Origin: Maribacter stanieri
GTDB taxonomy: Bacteria > Bacteroidota > Bacteroidia > Flavobacteriales > Flavobacteriaceae
Assembly (NCBI RefSeq): GCF_900112245.1
Contig: NZ_FOYX01000001.1
Span: forward strand, 483,856 to 547,855
Length of the DNA: 64,000 bases
Direction: 5' to 3'
Shown: positions 47,041-56,301 of the stretch, piece after piece
Layout of the letters: the number at the start of each line of letters is the position of its first letter
Numbering within the stretch: the first letter of the stretch is position 1
The notes under the pieces: generated by a model
Seen by the model: the letters and a program-made list of their open reading frames with translations, nothing else
Told to the model about the DNA's origin: nothing
Databases searched by the model: none
Translations under genes and position numbers: made by a program

Positions 47041-48405
47041 TTATCGCACACCAGGTGTAAAATCTACTGGAGCATTCTGTGGCTGATTGATGGTGCCTTC
47101 ATCACCAGTATCATTAAAAATTACCCACTCAATTGGTTTAAAAATAGGGCTACCAAATTCTATTTCTATATTTCTAACCGCCCTACCATCTTCAAATTCA
47201 TGGTTAGTGTTACTCCCATCTTGTCCCACAACTCCAAACAAATCTATAATTTTCCCAAAAGGGTCTTCTAGAACTATATTATCATCTCCATTGGAATCTG
47301 CCGGAGAATTAGTGCCCGCAGAAATGTCTGGAGCAAAGCCGTAAACTTCTTCAAATTCCTCTGCATTTGGAGAAATCACTAATAATTCTTTCCCTTCCAT
47401 TACAGAATCAGACAAATCGATTGTGGAACTAACTTCAGTATTATCATTTGTGTATCGTAGCAAAGACCAACCTTTTAAAGACAAACTTTCATTACCAGCG
47501 TTATAAAGCTCTATAAATCTTGCACCCGCATTATTGTCAGGGTCTGCTATTTCAGTTATTAAAATGGAATTAGAAGTAAATTCATCAACAAAATCCTCAC
47601 ATCGTTCCTCATTAAAATTTAGGTCATTCTCATCTCTTATTATCAATTGATATTCATTCTTGTCTAAAGTCAAAATACCAGTAGCACCACCCATTTTATC
47701 TGGAACTATCTTAGATTGAAAATCAGCGTAACCACTATTTAAAAGTACCAACTCTTTATCACTGCAGTCAACTAGTGTCCTTAAAGTTTCCTCTTCCTCA
47801 ACTGCATAACTCTTGCCTAGCTCATCTAACTTAAATTCCACGTTATTCACCTTCACTAGAGTATTTACCATGTTCTCATTTAATTCAGATATAGCAACTG
47901 AAGTCGGCAGAATACCATTGTTCTCTTTACAAGAGACCAAAACATGATCAAAAACAACATTTTTAGGTAATCTACCCACACTTATATTACCAAAAGAAGT
48001 AAGTACACCACCAATCTTATAAATACCATTAGATTGCCCTAAATACAATCCCTTTAATTTTATGGTTATTTGCTGACCAACATCAAAAAACAAATGAGAA
48101 TCTCTTAACTCTAACTCCAATTGTAGACCTTCAGTAGGATTAGCAGGAGCGTCTTGAAAAAAGACAACATTGAAAAAATTGCCTTTTATATCAGAGGAAA
48201 TAACATATCCCTGAACAGCAATATCTTCTTGAATTTGAACAGTTTTATCTATATATAAACTTTTTAGCTCTGAAATACTTATGATTGTAAAATTGGAATT
48301 TGAACATTCAATCTCAGGCGTATTGAATTCTCTGTTTTTAACACAAGAGCCAAGCACTACACACATTGCTATCATCAAATAAAATATGTTGCTATTACCA
48401 TTCAT
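47041..48405 (-). CDS. DUF5689 lipoprotein with lamin-tail domain
   Basis: A lipoprotein of 454 residues (VVLGSC, Cys21). Residues about 35-260 are DUF5689, with OB-fold-like features (ISISELKSLYIDKTVQIQED, VQGYVISSD, QITIKLKGLYLGQSNGIY). Residues about 275-400 form a lamin-tail (LTD) domain: ILITEIADPDNNAGARFIEL, SLSLKGWSLLRYTND. Such proteins are surface lipoproteins paired with TonB receptors; here the receptor gene ends 2 bases upstream. With the secreted phosphodiesterase-fold protein across the divergent promoter, nucleic acids or phosphoesters are the likely target (inference). Confidence 0.85.
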   Translation of the reverse strand: MNGNSNIFYLMIAMCVVLGSCVKNREFNTPEIECSNSNFTIISISELKSLYIDKTVQIQEDIAVQGYVISSDIKGNFFNVVFFQDAPANPTEGLQLELELRDSHLFFDVGQQITIKLKGLYLGQSNGIYKIGGVLTSFGNISVGRLPKNVVFDHVLVSCKENNGILPTSVAISELNENMVNTLVKVNNVEFKLDELGKSYAVEEEETLRTLVDCSDKELVLLNSGYADFQSKIVPDKMGGATGILTLDKNEYQLIIRDENDLNFNEERCEDFVDEFTSNSILITEIADPDNNAGARFIELYNAGNESLSLKGWSLLRYTNDNTEVSSTIDLSDSVMEGKELLVISPNAEEFEEVYGFAPDISAGTNSPADSNGDDNIVLEDPFGKIIDLFGVVGQDGSNTNHEFEDGRAVRNIEIEFGSPIFKPIEWVIFNDTGDEGTINQPQNAPVDFTPGVR

Positions 48406-48407
48406 AT

Positions 48408-51149
48408 TTAAAAACTAAATGCAAAATTTAAAAAATATGTTCTACCGAAACCATACCAATATTTTGGAGCAAATGATGGATTACCACTTAAATTATCTTG
48501 CTTTAACTGACCATAATTACCATTTCTACTTTGTTCATATCCACCAGTTCTGAAAGTGGTATCAAATACATTATTAATACTTGCAAAAACACTTATATAC
48601 TTGCCCTTTCTAAGCCAAGATTTACCACCAACCATATTTAACAAATAAAAATTATCAAGCGGTTTTTGCTTTAATAATTTTTGAACATTTTCATCTGTTG
48701 CATCCGTAAACCTCAATTGTGTCTCAGGGTCAATTAAAAAACTTTGAGTTCTAGTAATGGTAGATATATTAGCATAATTATTCCCTAGATAATTAGCCGA
48801 CCCACTTATCCACCAGTATTTGGGGTCTCTATATTCGATACCTGCTGCAATAGCTTTTTGCGGACCTTGTGCCAGTTTATACCCTTTTACGGCAGATTGT
48901 CCTAAAAACTTTGAACCAGAAACATCGATTAAGTCTTCACTTGCCCCTGCCGTATCGAAATTAATGGTCACGAACGGATTGCTCGCATATTCATATTTTG
49001 CTATTGAAGTAACCAAAGAGAGCTTAACCGCACTAGATAACTGATACTCTATACCAAGCTCTGCACCTAAATGTAATTTGTCTAAGTCAGTTAAAACTTC
49101 TTGAACAAAATCTGAACCTACACCTGAGTCAACAAAAAAGAAATTTACATCTGTAGTATTCTGAAAACGGGTATAAAAGCCAGTTAACCGCCCGGTAAGT
49201 TTTGGCATTCTTAAAAAATAACTGGCATCTACACTGGTTATTCTTTCACTTTGTAAATCGGGAACTATCGCATTATTTTCTCTGGGATTGATAAATATAT
49301 TTTGCAGAACCGGTCCTCTGTTAATATGTGCGGTATTTACAGCTACCCAATGCCTACCTGTTATAGTATATGTTGCACCAGATTTAATAGACCAATTTGA
49401 GAATTTTATTTGCTCACTTTCCCCGATAGAATTATCAAGGAACCGTTCATTCTGGAACAAACCATTTCTTCGAAAATTATCTAAAACGTACTTTCCTGTC
49501 ACAAATACTTTAACCTTGTTATAATTTGCATTTAACTGGGTAAAAATTGCTGTATTACTACCGTTCAAGTTATAATTGTAATTGAATATTTCTTCTTCAA
49601 ATTTATTTACATCAGATGAAGTATCGTTGAGCGTTTCTGAAAATGTATCAATATCACGATGATATGCTGCCCCCAACAAATCATTTATTTGAGCAAAGTT
49701 TTTTGAACTAAGTCTTTTATGTGTAAAACCAATATCAACTTTTAAATGACTGTTGACATCAATGTTCGAGGTTATGTTTGCGGTAAATTGATTATCCTTA
49801 ATTACATCATCATATAACACATAAGCTGCCTCTCCCCCTTGACTTATACTACTATTAGCTTTATACAAATTTTCCCAATCTAATTGTGGATTTAATACAA
49901 ACCCCTCCTTTGCTTGAATAGCACTTTCATAGTTTGCACCTATTGGTGAGTTCAGATAAAAACTTGGTAAATACCTGTAATAAGTGGGGTCAGGATTGGG
50001 TGCATTAAAATAACCTAATCTACTTCGCTTGTAGCTCCCTGTTTGATATCCCAAACCTGCATTAATGCGTAAACCTTTGGACTCATGATTATAATTCAAC
50101 AAAAACAAAGGTTCACTAATATTACGCTCTCTAGAATTTCGAATTTTCCCGTATTGCAGACCTGAATAAGGATTGTATTTATTTCCTTGAATTTCATAAA
50201 CCTCTTCTGTAATGGCAGATGAACGCCCTCTTCTGTTTGATGCAACTATTGCGGTAGTAGAAATTGTATTTTTTTCATTTAGGAGATATTCGAATGAACC
50301 ATAAACCGAATAAGAATCATACAATGTACCATCAATATAACCTTGTTTTGCCCAACGTCTAGAAGCAGAAATTATATATGCAAATTTCTCATTTTTAACT
50401 CCAGAATTATAGGTAGCCATGAGTCTGCCGCTATAAGTTCTGTTAGATATTGATGAAGATAATCTAGTACCCGGTCTTAAACCAGATGGTCGTAAGTCAA
50501 TATTTGTATTTCCTAAAATACCACCAAAAGTAAAATCTGAAGCACCTAAACCATTAGAATATTGCTGATTTCTAATTACATCATTTAAGCCTCCCCAATT
50601 ATTCCATTGAGGTCTGCCATCGTACATTTTATTCATTGGCAACCCATTAAGGTGTACTTCTCCATATTGTGAATCGTAGCCTCTAACCCTAAAAAATGCC
50701 TGTCCGAAATCAAAAGCGGCCCTGTTTAGAAAAATATCTTTCGTTGATTGTAATAAAGCTAGTGCGTTAGAATTTACCTCATCATCTAACAATTCGTCAT
50801 CAGTAATATTGACTAGGTTAATTTCTTTCTCAACCGTAATATCACGTTCTAAAAAAATTACACCTAAATCAATTTCATTTCCAATTAGATGTAACGGTAT
50901 TCGTTTCGGATTATAATCTGGTGCATATATTTGTAAAATATAATCTCCAGTAATTGAGACGACCATAGCAAACTGTCCCAAATTATTGGTTGTAATTGAG
51001 TTTGCCTCACCTTCTAACATTACTTCTACATCCGTAATTAGCTCACCTTTAATTTTATCCTTCACCACTCCTCTAATGGTAGACGTATTTTGAGCCTGAA
51101 GTGAAAATATTCTAAGAAAAAATAATAATAAAAGCGCATTCCTAATCAT
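48408..51149 (-). CDS. TonB-dependent receptor (DUF5689 partner)
   Basis: A receptor of 913 residues from the ATG at 51149 (MIRNALLLLFFLRIFSLQAQ is the signal peptide); an upstream GTG at 51164 would add five residues. A carboxypeptidase-like domain (STIRGVVKDKIKGELITDVEV) covers about 25-105. The plug has FFRVRGYDSQYGEVHLNGLP and MYDGRPQWNNWGGL, a subclass seen with DUF5689 lipoproteins; the barrel ends in YFLNFAFSF. It is co-transcribed with the DUF5689 gene and divergent from the exonuclease/phosphatase-family gene. Confidence 0.92.
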   Translation of the reverse strand: MIRNALLLLFFLRIFSLQAQNTSTIRGVVKDKIKGELITDVEVMLEGEANSITTNNLGQFAMVVSITGDYILQIYAPDYNPKRIPLHLIGNEIDLGVIFLERDITVEKEINLVNITDDELLDDEVNSNALALLQSTKDIFLNRAAFDFGQAFFRVRGYDSQYGEVHLNGLPMNKMYDGRPQWNNWGGLNDVIRNQQYSNGLGASDFTFGGILGNTNIDLRPSGLRPGTRLSSSISNRTYSGRLMATYNSGVKNEKFAYIISASRRWAKQGYIDGTLYDSYSVYGSFEYLLNEKNTISTTAIVASNRRGRSSAITEEVYEIQGNKYNPYSGLQYGKIRNSRERNISEPLFLLNYNHESKGLRINAGLGYQTGSYKRSRLGYFNAPNPDPTYYRYLPSFYLNSPIGANYESAIQAKEGFVLNPQLDWENLYKANSSISQGGEAAYVLYDDVIKDNQFTANITSNIDVNSHLKVDIGFTHKRLSSKNFAQINDLLGAAYHRDIDTFSETLNDTSSDVNKFEEEIFNYNYNLNGSNTAIFTQLNANYNKVKVFVTGKYVLDNFRRNGLFQNERFLDNSIGESEQIKFSNWSIKSGATYTITGRHWVAVNTAHINRGPVLQNIFINPRENNAIVPDLQSERITSVDASYFLRMPKLTGRLTGFYTRFQNTTDVNFFFVDSGVGSDFVQEVLTDLDKLHLGAELGIEYQLSSAVKLSLVTSIAKYEYASNPFVTINFDTAGASEDLIDVSGSKFLGQSAVKGYKLAQGPQKAIAAGIEYRDPKYWWISGSANYLGNNYANISTITRTQSFLIDPETQLRFTDATDENVQKLLKQKPLDNFYLLNMVGGKSWLRKGKYISVFASINNVFDTTFRTGGYEQSRNGNYGQLKQDNLSGNPSFAPKYWYGFGRTYFLNFAFSF

Positions 51150-51257
51150 ACGATACCTTAACACCTTATTAGTGAGCCCTTAAGATACTATTTTAAGAAA
51201 TAATTAACATTAAAAATCCGTATACTCGCTATTTATTAAGATAAAATACCCTCAACA

Positions 51258-52304
51258 ATGCGCTTTTTATGTTTTTTGTTCTTTCTGTTCCCACTATACT
51301 TATTAGCTCAAGACGGTAGTACCTATCAAATTAGAACCATAGCATTTTATAATCTAGAAAATCTATTTGATACTAAAAATGATACCTTAATTTTTGACGA
51401 CGATAGAACTCCTACAGGAAAAGATAATTGGACAGAAGAACGTTATCAGCAAAAAATAGAGCAAATGTCAAAGGTTATATCTGAAATTGGCTCAATAGAT
51501 AACGACACCGCACCAGATATTGTAGGTGTTTGTGAAGTAGAAAACCTAAATGTTTTACAAGACTTAATACAACATAAAAATCTGTCTATTTACAACTATG
51601 GAATTGTACATTATGATTCTCCTGATGAGCGAGGCATTGACGTAGCCCTACTTTACAAAAAGAGTGCTTTTGTTCCCGTAAATTTCAATAGCCACAGGTT
51701 ATTACTCTTCAATTTAGATGGAAAACGAGATTACACCAGAGATCAGTTAATTGTTGAAGGGTTATTAGATAATGAAAAAGTACTTTTTATTGTTAATCAT
51801 TGGCCATCTAGAAGTGGAGGCGAAGCAAGAAGCAGACCATATAGATTAGAAGCCGCAAAATTAAATAAACGTATTATAGATTCCGTTAGAAGACAAGACC
51901 TAAATGCTAAAATAATAAGTATGGGAGATTTCAACGATGACCCTATAGACCCTAGTTTCAAAAAAATTCTAAAAGTACAGAAGAATTTTAAAAGCTTAGA
52001 TTCCGTTGGATTATACGGACCTATGGAAAAACTATTTAAAAAAGGAAGGGGATCATTAGCATACCGAGACAGATGGAATCTATTTGATCAACTTTACATG
52101 ACTTCTAGCTTTATAAACAAAGAAAAAGATAGTTACAGCTACTGGAAAGTAGGTATATTTTCTCCCAACTATCTAATGGATCCAAAAGGAAAATATGAGG
52201 GCTACCCTTTTAGAACATATGCTGGCGGCAGCTATATTGGTGGTTATAGCGACCATTTTCCTGTCTTTCTTCATTTAATTAAGAAAGTAAATAAATCAGA
52301 TTAA
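51258..52304 (+). CDS. Secreted endonuclease/exonuclease/phosphatase family protein
   Basis: An exported enzyme of 348 residues (signal peptide MRFLCFLFFLFPLYLLAQ). The EEP fold is shown by AFYNLENLFDT (Asn), DIVGVCEVENLNVL (metal Glu), HWPSRSGGEARSRPYRLEAA, SMGDFNDDPIDPSF (Asp-Asn) and the terminal SDHFPVF (Asp-His). Members cleave phosphodiesters in DNA, RNA or phospholipids; this HWPSR subgroup is typical of secreted Bacteroidota nucleases. It is divergent from the TonB receptor/DUF5689 pair, with 108 bases between starts. Confidence 0.9.
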   Translation: MRFLCFLFFLFPLYLLAQDGSTYQIRTIAFYNLENLFDTKNDTLIFDDDRTPTGKDNWTEERYQQKIEQMSKVISEIGSIDNDTAPDIVGVCEVENLNVLQDLIQHKNLSIYNYGIVHYDSPDERGIDVALLYKKSAFVPVNFNSHRLLLFNLDGKRDYTRDQLIVEGLLDNEKVLFIVNHWPSRSGGEARSRPYRLEAAKLNKRIIDSVRRQDLNAKIISMGDFNDDPIDPSFKKILKVQKNFKSLDSVGLYGPMEKLFKKGRGSLAYRDRWNLFDQLYMTSSFINKEKDSYSYWKVGIFSPNYLMDPKGKYEGYPFRTYAGGSYIGGYSDHFPVFLHLIKKVNKSD

Positions 52305-52897
52305 TCTAATTCTTCAATTTCTATATTTTTCCACTTTACTTTAATACCTCCACCAGAGTGTATTTGTAACAAAATTGCACCTTCTCCTTTACCAATACGC
52401 CTATCCTTTAAAGAAACCATTTCAACACCGTTTATCCAAGAGGTTACCACTTTGCCTTCAACTTTGATTTTCATATGGTTCCAATCCCCAAATTTTAAAG
52501 CTTCGTCTTTATCTGCTGTTGGCTTAATTAACCATTCTCTACCGTAAGATTCATAAATACCGCCTGTAAAAGCACCTGGAGGGGCAACTTCCACTTGCCA
52601 ACCACTAACAGTTGTACCTTCTACATTAGAGCGAATAAACACACCGCTATTACCATCAGCTTCTTGTTTAAAATCTAAATCAAGTATAAAATTCTTATAA
52701 TCCTTATCCGTTCCTAAATACCCATACTCAGCATCAGGTCCGCTTTCACATATTAATAAACCTCCTTCTACATACCATTTTTCAGTTCCGTAGATAGTCC
52801 AACCATCTAAATTTTGTCCATTGAAAAGTTCTTGCTTTTGAGCGAACATTGAAGCACTAAAAAGCACCATCAATATTATTGACGAAATTTTATTCAT
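52301..52897 (-). CDS. DUF1080 (3-keto-disaccharide hydrolase-type) protein
   Basis: An exported protein of 198 residues (signal peptide MNKISSIILMVLFSASMFAQ). The concanavalin-like DUF1080 fold is shown by LFNGQNLDGWTIYG, LDLDFKQEADGNSGVFIRS and AILLQIHSGGGIKVKWKNI. Family members act on keto-disaccharides or bind glycans. It overlaps the convergent EEP gene by 4 bases and follows the four-helix membrane protein gene by 17. Confidence 0.92.
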   Translation of the reverse strand: MNKISSIILMVLFSASMFAQKQELFNGQNLDGWTIYGTEKWYVEGGLLICESGPDAEYGYLGTDKDYKNFILDLDFKQEADGNSGVFIRSNVEGTTVSGWQVEVAPPGAFTGGIYESYGREWLIKPTADKDEALKFGDWNHMKIKVEGKVVTSWINGVEMVSLKDRRIGKGEGAILLQIHSGGGIKVKWKNIEIEELD

Positions 52898-52914
52898 TAT
52901 AAAATTTTATAAGA

Positions 52915-53355
52915 TTAGTTAAACCATTGACCCCAAGGAATTCTGCTAAGAATTAGCAACAATCCTATTCCGTAAAATATAGCAATACTCTTAAATTTCT
53001 TATTGCCTTCTACAAACTTCTTGTGTCTAGACCAGCCAATAGTTATAGCTGCTATTGCCAGTATGTTAATGAAAGGATGCTCTACCGCCAATAAACGTGC
53101 CGCCGAAGACAAACCACCCATGCCAAATTCTTGAATTGCACTTAACCCACTTGGAGAAACAAAGTATAGTATTAACCCTATTAATAATTGAATATGGCAT
53201 AAAATAAGTGCAAACAGGCTTAATCTAAGATCTTTGCCCATATTAAAAATTCTCTTTCCTACTAGACCAGAAATAGCGTTGATAACCGCTAAGACCAATA
53301 CAGCCAATGCTATATATGCCAAGTAAGAATGTAACATGTGAATAGTTTCGTACAT
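52915..53355 (-). CDS. Four-helix membrane protein (cytochrome-b-like, unassigned)
   Basis: An inner-membrane protein of 146 residues with four helices. Histidines sit in or near them (MLHSYLAY, LCHIQLLIG, VEHPFINI and WSRHKK), a pattern compatible with haem or quinone binding but not proof of it. Relatives in flavobacteria are often mislabelled 50S ribosomal protein L27; nothing here is ribosomal. It precedes the DUF1080 gene on the same strand and is separated from the large TonB receptor gene by a terminator. Confidence 0.7.
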   Translation of the reverse strand: MYETIHMLHSYLAYIALAVLVLAVINAISGLVGKRIFNMGKDLRLSLFALILCHIQLLIGLILYFVSPSGLSAIQEFGMGGLSSAARLLAVEHPFINILAIAAITIGWSRHKKFVEGNKKFKSIAIFYGIGLLLILSRIPWGQWFN

Positions 53356-53396
53356 AGTTCTATAATTTAAGTTTTAAATGTACTGATTTTTGGGCA

Positions 53397-53425
53397 TAAA
53401 AAAACCCTGACTTTGCAGTCAGGGT
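53397..53425 (-). terminator. Intrinsic terminator after the large TonB receptor gene
   Basis: ACCCTGACT (53404-53412) pairs perfectly with AGTCAGGGT (53417-53425) around a 4-base loop; on the minus strand a run of T follows (53403-53397). It lies 25 bases past the receptor stop. Confidence 0.85.
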
Positions 53426-53449
53426 CTATTTTTACTCTTAATATTTTTA

Positions 53450-56131
53450 CTAGAATTCGTAACGTAAAGTAACGTTCCAAGTTCTACCCCAACCAAAGTA
53501 ACCTTGGTTAGATACAGCTATACCTTTATACAATTCATCACCAGCTTCTGCAAAATTAGCAGTAGTCAATGTTGAAAGATACTCAGTATCAAGTAAGTTG
53601 TTAATGTTACCTCTTATTTTCAACTGCTTTAATTTATCAGCACCTAAAGGAACTCTAAAAGTAATACCAGCATCTAACAAGTTGTAAGAAGGTAATTTCA
53701 AATTCTCTTTAACAGCACCAACATCAGAATATAAATTATCATAATATCTCCAATCAGAATCGATAGAGAATTTTTGGTTGATTTTATAAGCAAAACCTAA
53801 ACCACCAGATAATTGTGCAGCACCACCAACTTTACCACCGTCGTAATCAACGGTTTCAAAGCTAATTATGTTTCTATCTTCATCAGCAACCTGCGTAGTT
53901 GCATCACCTTTATATTCCCAATCTCCTACAGAAAATTGACCATTTATAGATAGGTCTGCAATAGGTCTAAGTTTAAAATCTACTTCAACACCAGAGTGTA
54001 ATTGCTCAGTACCAAAATTGGTTGTAAACTGAAGAACATCATCAACTATGTTAGAGCTAGATACAACTCTATCTTTCCAAGAAGTTCTATACAAGTTAAC
54101 GTTAGCAGAGAATATTGAACTTTTGAAACCATAACCAGCTTCTAAACCAAAAATCTTTTCATTTTCAGTTAACGGGTTTACTTGGTTTGTAAAGTTTAAG
54201 TAAATATTATCGTGGTAAGGCTGACGATTGTAGTAACCAGTGTTTACATAAAATGCGTGAGCTTCAGAAACTTTATAGCTTAAACCTGCTTTAGCGTTGT
54301 AACCTAAGTTATCTACTTTTTCAGAATCTGTACCAGGAGTAATACCAGCTGGTATAGGCTCATCTGTACCTTGACTAGAAGTACCATCGATTAATGCTTG
54401 ATCCGCATATTGAAAAAAGTCAAATCTTTGGTGAGATTGGTTAGAAACCGAACCTTGGAAAAATGCAGACATATTATCTGTAGCATACTCTAATTGCGTA
54501 AACAAACCACCGTAAGAAATACGCTCATCATTGCTATATGCAATTTTTTGATCTTCAGGATAAGAATCAAAAGCAGCAGCCCAACCAGAAGGTCTAAAGC
54601 TTTCTGTTGCCAATACATTCTTATAAGTACCAAAAGTACCATATCTCTCGTGATTGTTATTTTGATCTCTTAAACGAATTGTTTCTGCCCAAGAATCAAG
54701 ACCATGAAAATCAGAAACAACTCTAAAGTGCTTACCGTAATATGTTCTTAAATCAAAACCTACATTCCAAGAAAGTTCATCTGTAATTTTAGTTTCGAAG
54801 TTTGAAATTAAACCGTACCAGCTATGTAAGTTCATAGAAGAACGAGTAACATAACCTCCACCAGCTGTAAAATAACCACCAGCTCCATTTTCAATTTCAC
54901 CGTTAGCAGCGTAAATAGCATCATAATCAATACGACCTTCGGCAGTTCTAATTCTGTTACCACGGTCACCAGTACCACCACCATTACCCCAAGAGGCATA
55001 TAATACAGTAGAAAGGTTTGATTTATCACTGATAGTAAAATCCCAGTTTAAGTTAGCAACCGGTTTATGGTAAAAGTTTCTTCTTTCAGTTTTGTACTCA
55101 CCATTGTAAGTACCCCAGTTATTATTGTAACGTAAACCATATTGCTGATAATCAGCTATAGATTTTGTAAAGTTTTGATCGTGAAATTGTGGTGCACCAG
55201 TTAATAACAAGTTAAAACCATGCTTTTCATTTGGTCTAAAACCAGCAGAAATAAAATAAGTTTGACCTTCACCAAAGTTACCTTCGTTGTAACCATCTCC
55301 TTGCCAGTGTGAAAGCATTACACTTAAACCCCAACCTTTTTCAGAAACACCTGTGTTATAACCTGCAGAAGTTTTAATATAGTTATCGTTAGCTACAGTT
55401 GCATAACCAAAACCACCTTCGTTCATTTCTGTTGCTTTAGTTACGAAGTTAACCGTACCACCAACAGAGGAAATCGCCAATTTAGAAGAACCTAAACCAC
55501 GTTGAATTTGAACTCCACTTGCAATATCATTTAAACCAGACCAGTTAGACCAGTACATTTTACCGTCTTCCATACCGTTAATTGGCTGACCATTTAAAAG
55601 AAAGGCAGTGTTATCTTGCTCAAAACCACGAACTCTCATATCAGAATCACCAAAACCACCTGCTTGACCAGATACATATACAGAAGGAGTATTAACCAAT
55701 GTCATGGTAATATCTTGTGTACCTATCTTCTCTTGAATAATCTCAACAGGAATAGAAGAAACAGCAATTGGAGTTTGTCTATCACTAGCAAGGTCAATAA
55801 TACCTCTACCAACAACAACAACACCTTCTAATTCTTCAGCATTAGGCTCTAAAACAATTGAACCAATATTACCAGCAGAAGTAAAAGCAATCTGCTTTGA
55901 ATCGAAACCGATATAAGAAATAACCAATGTTCCAGATTCAGCACTTACATTGATTGTAAAATTTCCATCAAAATCAGATGAAGCACCATTTGTAGTACCC
56001 TTTACCATTACGGTAGCACCAGGCAGTGGTGAATTTGTGTCACCATCTAATACGGTACCTGTAATAGTGCCTTGTGAAAAAGCAGTTACGGTCATTAAAA
56101 ATGCCGCTATTGCAAAATACATTTTTTTCAT
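53450..56131 (-). CDS. TonB-dependent receptor with carboxypeptidase-like N-terminal domain
   Basis: A receptor of 893 residues: signal peptide (MKKMYFAIAAFLMTVTAFSQ), carboxypeptidase-like domain 22-100 (GTITGTVLDGDTNSPLPGAT), plug with MRVRGFEQDNTAFLLNG and MYWSNWSGLND, and a barrel ending in WNVTLRYEF. The plug resembles that of the 913-residue receptor (WxNWxGLND). It has a strong terminator and a leader with a double palindrome, as for a well-expressed regulated gene. No lipoprotein partner is adjacent. The ligand is unknown. Confidence 0.93.
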   Translation of the reverse strand: MKKMYFAIAAFLMTVTAFSQGTITGTVLDGDTNSPLPGATVMVKGTTNGASSDFDGNFTINVSAESGTLVISYIGFDSKQIAFTSAGNIGSIVLEPNAEELEGVVVVGRGIIDLASDRQTPIAVSSIPVEIIQEKIGTQDITMTLVNTPSVYVSGQAGGFGDSDMRVRGFEQDNTAFLLNGQPINGMEDGKMYWSNWSGLNDIASGVQIQRGLGSSKLAISSVGGTVNFVTKATEMNEGGFGYATVANDNYIKTSAGYNTGVSEKGWGLSVMLSHWQGDGYNEGNFGEGQTYFISAGFRPNEKHGFNLLLTGAPQFHDQNFTKSIADYQQYGLRYNNNWGTYNGEYKTERRNFYHKPVANLNWDFTISDKSNLSTVLYASWGNGGGTGDRGNRIRTAEGRIDYDAIYAANGEIENGAGGYFTAGGGYVTRSSMNLHSWYGLISNFETKITDELSWNVGFDLRTYYGKHFRVVSDFHGLDSWAETIRLRDQNNNHERYGTFGTYKNVLATESFRPSGWAAAFDSYPEDQKIAYSNDERISYGGLFTQLEYATDNMSAFFQGSVSNQSHQRFDFFQYADQALIDGTSSQGTDEPIPAGITPGTDSEKVDNLGYNAKAGLSYKVSEAHAFYVNTGYYNRQPYHDNIYLNFTNQVNPLTENEKIFGLEAGYGFKSSIFSANVNLYRTSWKDRVVSSSNIVDDVLQFTTNFGTEQLHSGVEVDFKLRPIADLSINGQFSVGDWEYKGDATTQVADEDRNIISFETVDYDGGKVGGAAQLSGGLGFAYKINQKFSIDSDWRYYDNLYSDVGAVKENLKLPSYNLLDAGITFRVPLGADKLKQLKIRGNINNLLDTEYLSTLTTANFAEAGDELYKGIAVSNQGYFGWGRTWNVTLRYEF

Positions 56132-56190
56132 TTTTTCAAGTATTTGTTAGTTTTTTAACTTGCTGCAAAAGTCTTTTAATTTTTGTCCTC

Positions 56191-56209
56191 TAACGTTAAG
56201 GTAACGTTA
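56191..56209 (-). promoter_or_regulatory. Double TAACGTTA palindrome in the receptor leader
   Basis: Two identical 8-bp palindromes TAACGTTA (56191-56198 and 56202-56209) repeat with an 11-base period, about one helical turn, just downstream of the predicted start site. They could be a dimer-binding operator or, because each copy can pair with the other, an RNA hairpin with a 3-base loop. Confidence 0.45.
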
Positions 56210-56220
56210 AATCAGCAGTG

Positions 56221-56228
56221 CAAAAATA
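56221..56228 (-). promoter_or_regulatory. -7 element of the large TonB receptor gene
   Basis: TATTTTTG on the minus strand fits TAnnTTTG; a TTG lies 15 bases upstream of it. The leader would be about 85 bases and would include the double palindrome. Confidence 0.45.
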
Positions 56229-56301
56229 CCGTAAAAAATGAAACAATGAAACTGAATATTAAATAGTTATAGTTTTTAGATTAAGATTGTAGAATTGCCA
56301 A

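Noticed and set aside
54832-55831. Low-complexity frames overlapping the large TonB receptor gene
   Set aside because: They are other-frame shadows of a receptor rich in Gly/Asn/Thr codons; composition (runs of Val/Leu or Asn/Thr) is not that of a real protein.
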